A stretch of 64,000 nt of DNA from Streptomyces sp. R21 (GCF_041051975.1 NZ_CP163435.1:3162001-3226000); one strand, 5' to 3'. Shown: positions 26,783 to 35,992, counted from the stretch's first letter. Notes: a model not told the origin generated them from the sequence alone. Numbers and translations are program-made.

Positions 26783-28651
26783 ATGAGGAGATCCATTCGG
26801 GCGGCCCGGCTTATCGTTGCCGGGCTGCTCACGACGGCCGGACTCACCGCCGTCGGAACCGCGCCCGCGCACGCCGCGGGCGAATCGGTCACGGCCTGGC
26901 TGACGACGACGGACGACGACGGCGGCCGCCATGTCGTTCGCGGTTTGCAGGCTCAGACGCCGTTCGCCTTCCAGTCGGGCAGCGGCGGAAGCGGCGAGAA
27001 CATCACCGTCGACGAGAACACCCGCTACCAGACGTTCACGGGCGGCGGCGCGTCCTTCACGGACACGGCGGCCTGGCTGATGAACAGCAGCGGAGCCCTG
27101 TCGCAGACGACGCGGGACGCGACGATGCGGAAACTGTTCTCGCCGACCGACGGGATCGGACTGTCGTTCCTGCGCAACCCGATGGGCGCCTCCGACCTCG
27201 CGCGGTACGGGTACACGTACGACGACGTGCCCGCCGGCCAGACCGACGCGAACCTCGCCCAGTTCTCGATCGCGCACGACCAGGCCGACGTGGTGCCGCT
27301 GACGAAGCAGGCGCTCCAGCTCAACCCCGCCCTGACGGTGATGGCCTCCCCGTGGACCGCGCCCGCCTGGATGAAGGACAGCGGGCAGCTCAACGGGGGC
27401 TGGCTGAAGGCGGAGGACTACGGGGCGTACGCGTCGTACTTCGTGAAGTACCTCCAGGCGTACCGGGATCAGGGTGTGCCGGTCTCCTATGTGACGGTGC
27501 AGAACGAGCCGACGTGCTGCTCCGGCTATCCGTCGATGAGCTGGAACGCGTCCGGGCTCGCCTACTTCACCAAGAGCGAGCTGCTGCCGAAGCTCCAGGC
27601 GGCCGGGCTGTCGACCAAGGTTCTTGCGCTCGACTGGAACTGGGACACCTACGACGGTTACGCCGCGCAGACAGTCGACGACGCGGCGGTGCGCTCGCAC
27701 CCGAACTTCGGCGGGATCGCCTGGCACGGTTACGGCGGTGACGTGGCGAAGCAGACTGCCGTGCACAACCAGTATCCGCAGCTGGACGCCTTCGGCACCG
27801 AGCACTCGGGCGGCACCTGGATCGCGAACCAGCAGCGCGAGGACATGCTCAACATCGTGGACTACACCCGCAATTGGGCGAAGTCGGTGACCAAGTGGTC
27901 GCTGGCCGTGGACCAGAACCGGGGGCCGCACAACGGCGGCTGCGGAACGTGCAGCGGGCTGATCACCGTGCACAACGGGGACGGGCAGAGCGGGCAGGTC
28001 GACTACACCGTCGAGTACTACACGATGGGACATCTGACGAAGTTCGTCCGGCCCGGGGCGCAGCGGATCGCCTCGACGGCGTCGTCGTCCGTGCCGAACG
28101 TGGCCTGGCGCAACCCCGACGGCTCCAAGGCGCTGATCGCGTACAACGACGCGGCCTCCGCGAAGACGGTGACCATCGACTGGGGTGCACAGCACGCGAC
28201 TTACTCACTGCCCGGCAAGACGTCGGCGACCTTCACCTGGTCGGGGACACAGGCAGGCGGCGGTGACCGGTCCGGGGCGTTCGTGGGCCTCGGGGCCAAG
28301 TGCCTTGATGTGGCGGGCGGTTCGACCGCGAACGGCACGGCCGTCCAGCTCTACGACTGCAACGGCTCGACCGCCCAGCGGTGGACGGTGCAGGCCGACG
28401 GCTCGGTCCGGGCGCTCGGGAAGTGCCTGGACGTGACGTCGGGCTCGACAGCCGACGGGGCCAAGGTGCAGTTGTACGACTGCAACGGATCCGGTGCGCA
28501 ACGGTGGTCGTACAACCCCTCGACCGGTGATGTGGTCGATACGGCGGCGGACAAGTGCCTCGACGTCACGGACAACTCGTCGGCGAACGGGGCGCGGGCA
28601 CAGATCTGGTCCTGCACCGGGGCCGCCAACCAGAAGTGGCGGCTGCAGTAG
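26783..28651 (+). CDS. Secreted glycoside hydrolase family 30 (glucanase/glucosylceramidase-like) with ricin-B (CBM13) domain
   Basis: About 622 residues. Signal peptide 1-33 (RLIVAGLLTTAGLTAVGTAPAHA). The (beta/alpha)8 barrel shows TFTGGGASFTDTAAWLM, FLRNPMGASDLARYGYTYDD, ASPWTAPAWMK, the acid/base Glu in VTVQNEPTC and the nucleophile Glu in FGTEHSGG. The last ~130 residues are a ricin-type beta-trefoil with three repeats marked KCLDV and QRW/QKW. The GH30 clan includes endo-beta-1,6-glucanases; together with the divergent GH3 enzyme this suggests breakdown of fungal-type glucans. ATG 26783 gives a proper signal peptide. Confidence 0.92.
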   Translation: MRRSIRAARLIVAGLLTTAGLTAVGTAPAHAAGESVTAWLTTTDDDGGRHVVRGLQAQTPFAFQSGSGGSGENITVDENTRYQTFTGGGASFTDTAAWLMNSSGALSQTTRDATMRKLFSPTDGIGLSFLRNPMGASDLARYGYTYDDVPAGQTDANLAQFSIAHDQADVVPLTKQALQLNPALTVMASPWTAPAWMKDSGQLNGGWLKAEDYGAYASYFVKYLQAYRDQGVPVSYVTVQNEPTCCSGYPSMSWNASGLAYFTKSELLPKLQAAGLSTKVLALDWNWDTYDGYAAQTVDDAAVRSHPNFGGIAWHGYGGDVAKQTAVHNQYPQLDAFGTEHSGGTWIANQQREDMLNIVDYTRNWAKSVTKWSLAVDQNRGPHNGGCGTCSGLITVHNGDGQSGQVDYTVEYYTMGHLTKFVRPGAQRIASTASSSVPNVAWRNPDGSKALIAYNDAASAKTVTIDWGAQHATYSLPGKTSATFTWSGTQAGGGDRSGAFVGLGAKCLDVAGGSTANGTAVQLYDCNGSTAQRWTVQADGSVRALGKCLDVTSGSTADGAKVQLYDCNGSGAQRWSYNPSTGDVVDTAADKCLDVTDNSSANGARAQIWSCTGAANQKWRLQ

Positions 28652-28693
28652 GGCATCGGGCTCTGCTGTCCGGCCGAGAGGGGGGCGGGGTCC

Positions 28694-29236
28694 ATGAGAC
28701 ACAGGGGTTTGGCCACCGCGGGAGTGTTGATGGGGCTGGGGCTGCTGAGCGGATGCAGTCCGGCCTGGCTGCCGCTCGCCGCGGTGTGGCCGGGCGCGGA
28801 CGGGCAGCCGGTCGTGGCGCTGCGGCCGTGCGGCGACGATCACGCGAAGGACCTGGACCTCAGGAGCTGGGCCGAGGACGCGTTCGTCGAGGACGAGAAC
28901 GGTGAGCTCGTCGACAACCCCACCGGCACGGCGTCCCCAGGGCAGGAGGACACAAGCTGGGAGGTGGCGAGCGGAGTCGAGGCCGGCAGGACCACCTTCC
29001 CGCTCTTCTCGCCCTCGTCCGCCTGGCAGGTGCGCGAGACCGGGCAGCAGAAGCTGCTGCCCGGTCGCACATACGCCCTGCACTTCACCGGCGCGCGCAC
29101 GGGCTGGTCCCCGTACGACGGCAATCTCACCTTCTCCGCCGAGGACCTCGCCTCGCTGCGCCCCGGCCAGGTCTGGGCCGACGGGCGTGCCATGAGCCGG
29201 GGCGCGTTCGACGACCTCGTCGACGATCACTGCTGA
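28694..29236 (+). CDS. Putative lipoprotein of unknown function
   Basis: A 180-residue protein with a lipoprotein signal (VLMGLGLLSGCSP, lipobox Cys21). A purine-rich GAGAGGGGGGCGGGG precedes the ATG. The mature part contains Trp-rich segments (WEVASG, FSPSSAWQVRETG) and no motif I recognise. It follows the GH30 gene after 42 bases in the same direction and may be co-transcribed. Ends 13 bases before the cimA stop on the opposite strand. Confidence 0.75.
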   Translation: MRHRGLATAGVLMGLGLLSGCSPAWLPLAAVWPGADGQPVVALRPCGDDHAKDLDLRSWAEDAFVEDENGELVDNPTGTASPGQEDTSWEVASGVEAGRTTFPLFSPSSAWQVRETGQQKLLPGRTYALHFTGARTGWSPYDGNLTFSAEDLASLRPGQVWADGRAMSRGAFDDLVDDHC

Positions 29237-29249
29237 CCGGCAACACCCC

Positions 29250-30854
29250 CTAGGCGGCGGGCTCCACCCCGGCCCGCAGCAGCCCGTAGGTGTACGCGTC
29301 CTCCAGCGCCTGCCAGGACGCGGCGATCACGTTCTCCGCGACGCCGACCGTCGACCACTCGCCGCTGCCGTCGGACGTGGAGATCAGTACGCGGGTCGTG
29401 GAGGACGTGCCGTGCTTGCCCTCCAGGATGCGGACCTTGTAGTCGACGAGCTCCAGCTTGGCGAGCTGCGGGTAGATCTTCTCCAGGGCGACCCGCAGGG
29501 CGCGGTCGAGGGCATTGACCGGGCCGTTGCCCTCGGCGGTGGCGACGATGCGCTCGCCCTTCGCGAAGAGCTTCACGGTGGCCTCGTTGGCGTGGCTGCC
29601 GTCGGGGCGGTCCTCGACGATCGCCCTCCACGACTCGACCTGGAAGTACGAGCGGGGGCGCCCCTCGGCCTCCGCGCGGAGCAACAGCTCGAAGGAGGCG
29701 TCGGCGGCCTCGTACGTGTAGCCCTTGAGCTCGCGCTCCTTCACCCGCTCGACGACCCGGCCGACCAGCTCGCGGTCGTCGCTGATGTCGACGCCGAGCT
29801 CCTTGCCCTTGAGCTCGATGGAGGCGCGGCCCGCCATGTCGGAGACGAGCATCCGCATGGTGTTGCCGACCTGCTCGGGGTCGATGTGCTGGTACAGGTC
29901 GGGGTCGACCTTGATCGCGGAGGCGTGCAGGCCCGCCTTGTGCGCGAAGGCCGAGACACCCACGTACGGCTGGTGAGTTGACGGGGTGAGGTTCACGACC
30001 TCGGCGATGGCATGCGAGATACGGGTCATCTCGCGCAGCGCGCCGCCCGGCAGGACCTTCTTGCCGTACTTCAGCTCCAGGGCGGCGACGACCGGGAAGA
30101 GGTTGGAGTTGCCGACTCGCTCGCCGTAGCCGTTGGCCGTGCACTGCACATGGGTGGCGCCCGCGTCGACGGCCGCGAGGGTGTTGGCGACCGCGCAGCC
30201 CGTGTCGTCCTGGGCGTGGATGCCGAGCCGGGCGCCGGTGTCGGCGAGGACCGTGCCGACGACGGCCTGGACCTGAGCCGGGAGCATGCCGCCGTTGGTG
30301 TCGCAGAGCACGACCACGTCGGCGCCGGCCTCGGCGGCGGCGCGGACGACGGCCTTCGCGTACTGCGGGTTCGCCCGGTAGCCGTCGAAGAAGTGCTCGC
30401 AGTCGACGAAGACCCGGCGGCCCTGCTCCTTCAGGTAGGAGACCGTGTCGCGGACCATCTCCAGGTTCTCGTCGAGGGTGGTGCGCAGCGCCAGCTCGAC
30501 ATGACGGTCGTGCGATTTCGCGACCAGGGTGATGACTCCGGCGCCGGAGTCGAGGAGTGCCTTGACCTGCGGGTCCTCGGACGCCTTGCCGCCGGCCCGG
30601 CGGGTGGCGCCGAAGGCGACCAGCTGGGCGTGCTTGAAGGAGATCTCCTGCTGGGCGCGGGCGAAGAACTCGGTGTCGCGCGGGTTGGCGCCGGGCCAGC
30701 CGCCCTCGATGAAGCCCACCCCGAAGTCGTCCAGGTGCCGTGCGATGGCCAGCTTGTCCGCGACGGTGAGGTTGATGCCCTCACGCTGCGCGCCGTCGCG
30801 GAGGGTCGTGTCGAAGACGTGGAACGAATCGTCGAGTTCGCTGGTTTCCGTCAT
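29250..30854 (-). CDS. cimA: Citramalate synthase / alpha-isopropylmalate synthase-like enzyme
   Basis: A 534-residue member of the DRE-TIM metallolyase family. FDTTLRDGAQREGINLT is the DRE signature; GIHAQDDTGCAVANTLAAV carries the metal-binding H.HxD-type region; the C-terminal ~130 residues are the LeuA-like regulatory dimerisation domain (YKVRILEGKHGTSSTTRVLI). Family members condense pyruvate and acetyl-CoA to (R)-citramalate for isoleucine. ATG at 30854 has AGGAG eight bases upstream. The 5' leader holds a terminator-like hairpin and a possible short reading frame, so attenuation is conceivable. Other branched-chain genes lie nearby (ilvE, leuB, ilvC). Confidence 0.88.
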   Translation of the reverse strand: MTETSELDDSFHVFDTTLRDGAQREGINLTVADKLAIARHLDDFGVGFIEGGWPGANPRDTEFFARAQQEISFKHAQLVAFGATRRAGGKASEDPQVKALLDSGAGVITLVAKSHDRHVELALRTTLDENLEMVRDTVSYLKEQGRRVFVDCEHFFDGYRANPQYAKAVVRAAAEAGADVVVLCDTNGGMLPAQVQAVVGTVLADTGARLGIHAQDDTGCAVANTLAAVDAGATHVQCTANGYGERVGNSNLFPVVAALELKYGKKVLPGGALREMTRISHAIAEVVNLTPSTHQPYVGVSAFAHKAGLHASAIKVDPDLYQHIDPEQVGNTMRMLVSDMAGRASIELKGKELGVDISDDRELVGRVVERVKERELKGYTYEAADASFELLLRAEAEGRPRSYFQVESWRAIVEDRPDGSHANEATVKLFAKGERIVATAEGNGPVNALDRALRVALEKIYPQLAKLELVDYKVRILEGKHGTSSTTRVLISTSDGSGEWSTVGVAENVIAASWQALEDAYTYGLLRAGVEPAA

Positions 30855-30975
30855 GGTCTCTGGCTCCTGAGGATTTGGATCTCGGTCGTACCGGAATGAC
30901 CGGCTCCACCGTCCCCCGATGACAATGATCCCTCGCGCTCTTCTCCCGGCTTGCGGTGGGCCAGGAAACAGAAAA

Positions 30976-30997
30976 ACCTCTCGCGGGTGCGAGAGGT
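30976..30997 (-). terminator. Terminator/attenuator hairpin in the cimA leader
   Basis: Read on the minus strand: ACCTCTCGC-ACCC-GCGAGAGGT followed by TTTTCTG. A perfect 9-bp stem with a T-run, placed 122 bases upstream of the cimA start and in the same direction. It either ends the PD40 transcript or acts as a conditional terminator for cimA. Confidence 0.75.
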
Positions 30998-31050
30998 CTG
31001 CGCGCGGGTCGAGGACACGATGTCCGCCCGTACGTGGTGGTACGTGGCGG

Positions 31051-31086
31051 TCACTGCGGACCGGCGCGCCTGCTGCCAATAATCAT
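31051..31086 (-). CDS. Possible leader peptide upstream of cimA
   Basis: ATG-ATT-ATT-GGC-AGC-AGG... TGA encodes MIIGSRRAGPQ. Two isoleucine codons directly after the start, upstream of a terminator-like hairpin and an isoleucine-pathway gene, are what an attenuator would need. Against it: no clear ribosome site and only two Ile codons (ATT is a rare codon here). Confidence 0.3.
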   Translation of the reverse strand: MIIGSRRAGPQ

Positions 31087-31185
31087 GGCGAACGAGAGCA
31101 CGGAGGCAGTCTGGCACAGCTCTGCCCCTGTCCTCACGGGTGTCTCAGGATGCGAACCGCACAAGAGCACGGATCGGCCGACGCA

Positions 31186-31235
31186 CCGATCAGCCGACGC
31201 GCCCATCGGCGGGTGCGCCGATCAGCCGACGCGCC
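31186..31235. repeat. 18-bp repeat duplicating the PD40 gene 3' end
   Basis: CCGATCAGCCGACGCGCC at 31186-31203 and 31218-31235, 32 bases apart, with a further diverged copy (GGATCGGCCGACGCAC) at 31171-31186. The 31218 copy contains the stop of the PD40 gene (31222-31224, minus strand); the other copies repeat the stop and flanks downstream. Confidence 0.85.
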
Positions 31236-32484
31236 GCAGGAACACGTCGCTGGTGCCGTTCGTGTCGCCGGGTACGAGGTCGGGCGAGGCGGAGTCGAAG
31301 GCCACGGCCGTGCCGTTCTCGTTGACGGTCGGGTTCTGGGCCGCCTGATCGTTGCGGTGGCCGGTGGTGTCCGCGCTGATCAACTGGGTGTCGCCGGTGG
31401 CCAGGTCGCGCAGATACACGGCCGGGACGCCGCCCGGCTCGCCGAGGCGTGCCGAGACGTACGCGAGGTGCAGTCCGTCGCCGCTCAGCGCGGCTTCGGC
31501 GGTATAGACACGGCGGCCCGCGCCCTTGACCAGCCGGGTGACTCCCTTGTCGAGGTCGCGCACGAAGACGTTCACGCTGCCGTTGGTGTCGCCGGGGGCG
31601 AGGTTGGAGGCGTAGGAGTCGAAGGCGATGTGCCGGCCGTCGGCGCTGAGCGAGGGCCCGGTGGACTCGCGGTTCGCGGCGCTGCCGTGCCGTCCCACGG
31701 AGGCCTTCTCCAGGGTCCCGGTCTCCAGGTCGCGTACGTAGATGTCGCTGTCGTTGGCCGGGCCGCCGGGGTGCGGGATCGACCACTGGTAGGCGACGTA
31801 GCGGCCGTCGGCGCTGATGGACGGGCGGACCGCCGCGCGGGAGCCGTCCGAGTCCTGGCTGACCTGCTGGACGGAGCCGTCGTAGATGCGGTAGCGGTAG
31901 ACGCGCGGCTGTTCGACGCGGTCGGGCGCGGAGGGCAGGGTGGCGCTGAAGGCGACCCACTGGCAGTCGGCGCTGACCACGGGCTGGCCCGCCCAGGTGA
32001 AGGGCACGCCCTGGTAGCCGTGGCTGGCGAAGGAGGCCTTGCCGACGGCGGCGTTGCGCACGTAGATCGCGGGGGTGGTGTCGGTGCGGCCGGACGTCGT
32101 GATGTCGGTGGCCTCCGAGACGAAGGCGGTCATCCGGCCGGTCGAGCAGGGCGCGCCGTCGTACGAACGGCCGTTGCCCATCCCGTGGTTCTGTCCGCTG
32201 TAGCTGACCGGGAGACTGCCGTGGTAGACGTCGGACACCCCGTTGGTGTCGCCGCTGTAGAGCGGGCCTTCGCTGGTGAAGTAGACGTCGCTCGTGGTGG
32301 AGCTGATGTGCGGGTGGATGGAGAGGGCGTCGATCTGTCCGCCGTCGCGGTCGACGCTGACGCGGACGGTGGTGGGTGCCGGGTCGTCTGCGGACGCCGG
32401 TGACGCGGCGGCGGTCGGGATGCTCGCGCCGCTCAGCGCGAGCAGCAGGGCGGCGCCTAAGGACACACGTGCAGCAGTGGACAT
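31222..32484 (-). CDS. Secreted PD40/TolB-like beta-propeller protein
   Basis: A 420-residue protein with a Sec signal peptide (residues 5-30, ending AAASPASA). The mature part consists of about six or seven repeats of the PD40/WD40-like type (SISADGRYVAYQWS, SLSADGRHIAFDSYASNLAPGDTNG, ALSGDGLHLAYVS, TVNENGTAVAFDSASPDLVPGDTNG), each followed by a DIYVRDLETG-like strand. The DTNG loops may bind calcium. Probably a secreted or surface binding protein; no catalytic motif. GGGGGG lies five bases before the ATG at 32484. Its stop codon region is duplicated downstream. Confidence 0.82.
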   Translation of the reverse strand: MSTAARVSLGAALLLALSGASIPTAAASPASADDPAPTTVRVSVDRDGGQIDALSIHPHISSTTSDVYFTSEGPLYSGDTNGVSDVYHGSLPVSYSGQNHGMGNGRSYDGAPCSTGRMTAFVSEATDITTSGRTDTTPAIYVRNAAVGKASFASHGYQGVPFTWAGQPVVSADCQWVAFSATLPSAPDRVEQPRVYRYRIYDGSVQQVSQDSDGSRAAVRPSISADGRYVAYQWSIPHPGGPANDSDIYVRDLETGTLEKASVGRHGSAANRESTGPSLSADGRHIAFDSYASNLAPGDTNGSVNVFVRDLDKGVTRLVKGAGRRVYTAEAALSGDGLHLAYVSARLGEPGGVPAVYLRDLATGDTQLISADTTGHRNDQAAQNPTVNENGTAVAFDSASPDLVPGDTNGTSDVFLRRVG

Positions 32485-32618
32485 GAATTCCCCCCGGAAT
32501 CCTGTCGTCCCCCGGCCCTGAACCAGGGGCCCTCCCGAAGACAACCGCACCACATACCCCAGGTCAATGCGCTCGATTACGTACAACCCGGACGGGTGAT
32601 CGACCGTCCGCGAACGCC

Positions 32619-32678
32619 GGTCAGCCGAGCGGTCAGCCGATCCGTCCGTCGAGGGGTCAGCCGATCGGTCCGTCGAGC
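32619..32678. repeat. 24-bp tandem repeat spanning the TetR gene stop codon
   Basis: GGTCAGCCGATC(C/G)GTCCGTCGAG(G/C) at 32631-32654 and 32655-32678, with a partial copy GGTCAGCCGAGC at 32619. The 32655 copy encodes the end of the TetR protein and its stop (32657-32659); the others extend past it. Confidence 0.9.
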
Positions 32679-33259
32679 GACTCGTCGAGGAACTCCCGTA
32701 CGTGGGACAGGATGTGGCCTCGGTCGGTGCCGCGCAGGCCGATCGCCACATGGATGGAGAAGCCGTCGAGGAGCGCCCGCAGCCGGGAGGCGAAGCGGTC
32801 CGCGTCGAGGGCGCGGAACTCACCGTGCGAGATGCCCTCGGCGATCAGCGCGACGAGGTCGCGGTGCCAGGCGCCCTCGATGGCGACCTGCCGCTCGCGG
32901 GCATCCTCATCGGCGTTCTGCGAGCGGTTCCAGACCTCCAGCCAGAGCGTCCAGTGCGGATCGCGGTGGCCGTCGGGGACGTACAGGTCGACATAGGCGT
33001 CGAGCCGCTCGCGGGCCGGGGCCGCCCGGGTGAGCAGCCGGCCGCGCTCGGCGCCGAGGCGGCCCTCGCTCCACTCCAGGGTCTGCAGCAGCAGCTCGTC
33101 CTTGGAGCGGAAGTAGTAGAGGAGGTGGCCGCTGCTCATGCCGACCTCGCGGCCGAGCGCCGCCATGGTGAGCTTCTCCAGACCGCGCTCGGCGATCATG
33201 TCCATGGCGGCGGCGAGGACGTCCTCACGGGGCGGTGCGTTCCTGCGGGCACCGGCCAT
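32657..33259 (-). CDS. TetR-family regulator (BetI-like)
   Basis: A 200-residue regulator. N-terminal HTH: EDVLAAAMDMIAERGLEKLT, MAALGREVGMSSGHLLYYFRSKDELL. The ligand domain has the W-rich WTLWLEVWNRSQ segment of the BetI-like group and ends DGFSIHVAIGLRG. ATG at 33259 follows agmatine deiminase by ten bases, so it is most likely the last gene of the ureAB-ureC-aguA unit. The inverted repeat at 36712-36730 in front of that unit is a candidate operator for it. Confidence 0.9.
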   Translation of the reverse strand: MAGARRNAPPREDVLAAAMDMIAERGLEKLTMAALGREVGMSSGHLLYYFRSKDELLLQTLEWSEGRLGAERGRLLTRAAPARERLDAYVDLYVPDGHRDPHWTLWLEVWNRSQNADEDARERQVAIEGAWHRDLVALIAEGISHGEFRALDADRFASRLRALLDGFSIHVAIGLRGTDRGHILSHVREFLDESLDGPIG

Positions 33260-33269
33260 GGCGTACTCC

Positions 33270-34310
33270 TCAGATCTTCGGCTGCTGCTGGGTGATGCAG
33301 TGGATGCCACCGCCACCGGAGAAGATCGTACGGGCGTCCACCAGTGTGACCGTCCGCTCGGGGAACAGCCGCCGGAAGATCCCGGCCGCGATCTCGTCGC
33401 GCGGGTCGTCGAAGCCGCAGAGCACGACGCCGCCGTTGCAGAGGTAGTGGTTGATGTAGGAGTAGTCGGCCCAGTGGCCGTCGGCCTCCAGGACGGTCGG
33501 GGCCGGGACCTCGACGACCTCGATACGGCGGCCACGCGCGTCGGTCGCCGCCTTCAGCAGGCCGATGATCTCCTTGCTGACCTCGTGGTCGGGGTGCGCC
33601 GGGTCCGGCTGGGAGTGCGCGACCACGACACCGGGGCGGGCGAAGGCGGCGACGATGTCGACATGGCCGAGCGTCCCGAAGCCGTAGGGCGGGTAGTCGC
33701 CGGTCAGGCCGCGCGGCAGCCAGATCGCCTTGCGGGTGCCGAGGTGAGCGTGGATCTCCGCCTCGACGTCTTCGCGGGTCCAGTGCGGGTTACGCTCCGG
33801 GCCGAGCTGCACGGTCTCCGTGAGCAGGACGGTGCCCTCGCCGTCGACGTGGATCGCACCGCCCTCGTTGACCAGTTTCGAGGCGTACGTCTTGGCCCCC
33901 GCGAGATCGGAGACGTACGCGGCGATCTTCGCGTCGTGCTCCCAGCGGGCCCAGTCCTGGGCACCCCAGCCGTTGAACGTCCAGTCCACGGCGGCGAGTT
34001 CGCCCTGCCCGTTGGTCAGGAACGTGGGGCCGATGTCGCGCATCCAGGCGTCGTCGAGTTCACGCTCGACCGTGGCGATGCCCTCGCCCAACAGCCCCTG
34101 CGCCTCGGCTGACTGACCCGGCCCGCAGACGACCGTCACCGGCTCGAACCGGCGGATCGCACGGGCCACGTCGGCCCAGGCCCGGCGCGACTCGGCGAGG
34201 TCGTCCGAGGTGTCGAAGGTGGGGTTGGAGCCCGGCCACGCCATCCAGGTGCGCTCGTGCGGGGCCCACTCGGCGGGCATACGGAAGCCGTCGGCGGCGG
34301 GGCTGTTCAT
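33270..34310 (-). CDS. aguA: Agmatine deiminase
   Basis: A 346-residue guanidino-group hydrolase converting agmatine to N-carbamoylputrescine and ammonia. Signatures: MPAEWAPHERTWMAWP, ELDDAWMRDIGPTF, VDWTFNGWG, SKLVNEGGAIHVDGEGT, and catalytic Cys338 in GGGGIHCITQQQP. ATG at 34310 has GAGGAC eight bases upstream; a GTG at 34325 that overlaps the ureC stop (GTGA) is possible. The tight spacing suggests one transcript with ureAB, ureC and the TetR gene. Confidence 0.93.
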   Translation of the reverse strand: MNSPAADGFRMPAEWAPHERTWMAWPGSNPTFDTSDDLAESRRAWADVARAIRRFEPVTVVCGPGQSAEAQGLLGEGIATVERELDDAWMRDIGPTFLTNGQGELAAVDWTFNGWGAQDWARWEHDAKIAAYVSDLAGAKTYASKLVNEGGAIHVDGEGTVLLTETVQLGPERNPHWTREDVEAEIHAHLGTRKAIWLPRGLTGDYPPYGFGTLGHVDIVAAFARPGVVVAHSQPDPAHPDHEVSKEIIGLLKAATDARGRRIEVVEVPAPTVLEADGHWADYSYINHYLCNGGVVLCGFDDPRDEIAAGIFRRLFPERTVTLVDARTIFSGGGGIHCITQQQPKI

Positions 34311-34321
34311 GTCGGAGGTCC

Positions 34322-35992
34322 TCACAGGAAGTACAGACGGTTGAGGGAGACCGAGTCGGCGGGCTCGGAGCGCAGCGGGTCGCCGTCGAGGGTGACCAGC
34401 CCGGTGCGCTGGTCGACATCGACCGCTCCGGTACGGGAGTTGAGGCGCAGGTCGGCCGGTCCGATCCCCCGGGTGCCGCGCACGGCGACCCGGCGGCGGC
34501 GCGTGGGCACGCGGTCGCCTCCTTGGTCGAGCGCGGCCTGCGCGACGAAGGCGACCGAGATGTCGGCGGGAGTCGCACCGTGCGCCCCGAACTGCGGTCC
34601 CAGCACAAGGGGTTCACAGGTGTCCGTGGCCGCATTGGGGTCGCCGACGACGCCGTACGCCGGGAAGCCGGACTTCAGCACGAGCTGGGGCTTGGCGCCG
34701 AAGTACTCGGGGCGCCACAGCACGATGTCGGCGAGCTTGCCGATCTCGATGGAGCCGACCTCGTGCGAGAGCCCGTGGGCGATGGCCGGGTTGATGGTGA
34801 GCTTGGCCATGTAGCGCAGGACGCGCTCGTTGTCGTGGTCGTCCGGGGCGCCGAACTGGGCCTTCATCTTCCCGGCCATCGCGAAGGTGCGACGCACGGT
34901 CTCGCCCGCGCGGCCCATGCCCTGTGCGTCGGACGAGGTGATGCCGATCGCGCCCAGGTCGTGCAGTACGTCCTCGGCGCCCATCGTCCCGGCGCGGATG
35001 CGGTCGCGGGCCATGGCGGCGTCGCCGGGCAGATCCGTCTTCAGGTCGTGGACGGAGACGATCATCCCGTAGTGCTCGGCGACCGCGTCCCGGCCGAAGG
35101 GCAGCGTCGGGTTGGTGGAGGAGCCGATGACGTTCGCGACTCCCGCCATTTTCAGGACGTTCGGCACATGGCCGCCGCCGCAGCCCTCGATGTGGAAGGC
35201 GTGGATGGTGCGCCCGTCGAGCACGCGCAGGGTGTCCTCGACGGAGAGGCATTCGTTCAACCCGTCGCTGTGCAGCGCGACTTGGACGTCGTACTCCTCC
35301 GCGACGCGCAGCGCGGTGTCCAACGCCCGCGTATGGGCTCCCATGTCCTCGTGGACCTTGAAGCCGGACGCGCCGCCCTCGGCGAGGGCCTCCACGAGCG
35401 GGGCGTCGTTCGAGGACGAACCCCGGCCCAGGAAGCCGATGTTGACCGGCCAGGCGTCGAAGGCGTTGAAGGCGTGCCGCAGCGCCCAGGGCGAGTTGAC
35501 GCCGACACCCCACACCGGCCCGAACTCCTGGCCGATGATCGTGGTCACCCCGGAGGCGAGCGAGGCCTCCATGATGCGCGGCGACAGCAGGTGCACATGC
35601 GTGTCGACGGCTCCGGCGGTGGCGATGAGCCCCTCGCCGGAGACGATCGACGTGCCCGTGCCGACCACCACGTCGACGCCGTCGAGGGTGTCGGGGTTGC
35701 CGGCCCGCCCGATCGAGCAGATCCGCCCCTCCCGGATGCCGATGGACACCTTCCGGATGCCCAGCGCGGCGTCGATCACCACCACGTTGCTGATGACGAC
35801 GTCGCAGGTGTCGCGGACGGCGGCGGCCTTGAGGTGCAGCCCGTCGCGGGCCGTCTTGCCGAACCCGGCGAGGAACTCGTCGCCGTAACTCTGGGCGTCG
35901 GACTCGACCCGGATGGTCAGCCCGGAGTCGCCGAGCCGGACACGGTCACCGGCGCGAGGGCCGTGGGCGCCCGCGTACTCGTACGGATTCAT
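34322..35992 (-). CDS. ureC: Divergent urease alpha-subunit-like amidohydrolase
   Basis: A 556-residue urease alpha-type protein. Counterparts of the nickel ligands are present: His132/His134 (DTHVH), Lys212 (GFKVHED), His241 (ALHSDGLNE), His267 (FHIEGCGGGH) and Asp355 (SSDAQGMGR). The catalytic flap His is kept (His315, VSVHDLK), but the flap Cys of classical ureases (VCHH) is Val314, the Trp of HEDWG is Met217, and nearby residues differ. Arg331 of the flap is present. No ureD/E/F/G genes are in the window. It therefore could be a second urease matured by genes elsewhere, or an enzyme for a related ureido/guanidino compound. Overlaps ureAB as ATGA. Confidence 0.87.
   Translation of the reverse strand: MNPYEYAGAHGPRAGDRVRLGDSGLTIRVESDAQSYGDEFLAGFGKTARDGLHLKAAAVRDTCDVVISNVVVIDAALGIRKVSIGIREGRICSIGRAGNPDTLDGVDVVVGTGTSIVSGEGLIATAGAVDTHVHLLSPRIMEASLASGVTTIIGQEFGPVWGVGVNSPWALRHAFNAFDAWPVNIGFLGRGSSSNDAPLVEALAEGGASGFKVHEDMGAHTRALDTALRVAEEYDVQVALHSDGLNECLSVEDTLRVLDGRTIHAFHIEGCGGGHVPNVLKMAGVANVIGSSTNPTLPFGRDAVAEHYGMIVSVHDLKTDLPGDAAMARDRIRAGTMGAEDVLHDLGAIGITSSDAQGMGRAGETVRRTFAMAGKMKAQFGAPDDHDNERVLRYMAKLTINPAIAHGLSHEVGSIEIGKLADIVLWRPEYFGAKPQLVLKSGFPAYGVVGDPNAATDTCEPLVLGPQFGAHGATPADISVAFVAQAALDQGGDRVPTRRRRVAVRGTRGIGPADLRLNSRTGAVDVDQRTGLVTLDGDPLRSEPADSVSLNRLYFL

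Larger units (their letters stand above)
30855..31221. other. Leader/promoter region of cimA and end of the PD40 gene
   Basis: 367 bases without a large gene. On the minus strand the order is: two stop-codon-related repeats (31186-31235), promoter DNA, a possible 11-codon leader frame (31086-31051), a terminator-like hairpin (30997-30976), then about 120 bases to the cimA start. Confidence 0.6.

Noticed and set aside
30855..31079. T-box riboswitch upstream of cimA
   Set aside because: The minus-strand leader has GGTGGAGCCGG but no convincing T-box sequence or specifier-loop arrangement; the hairpin with T-run alone does not make a T-box.
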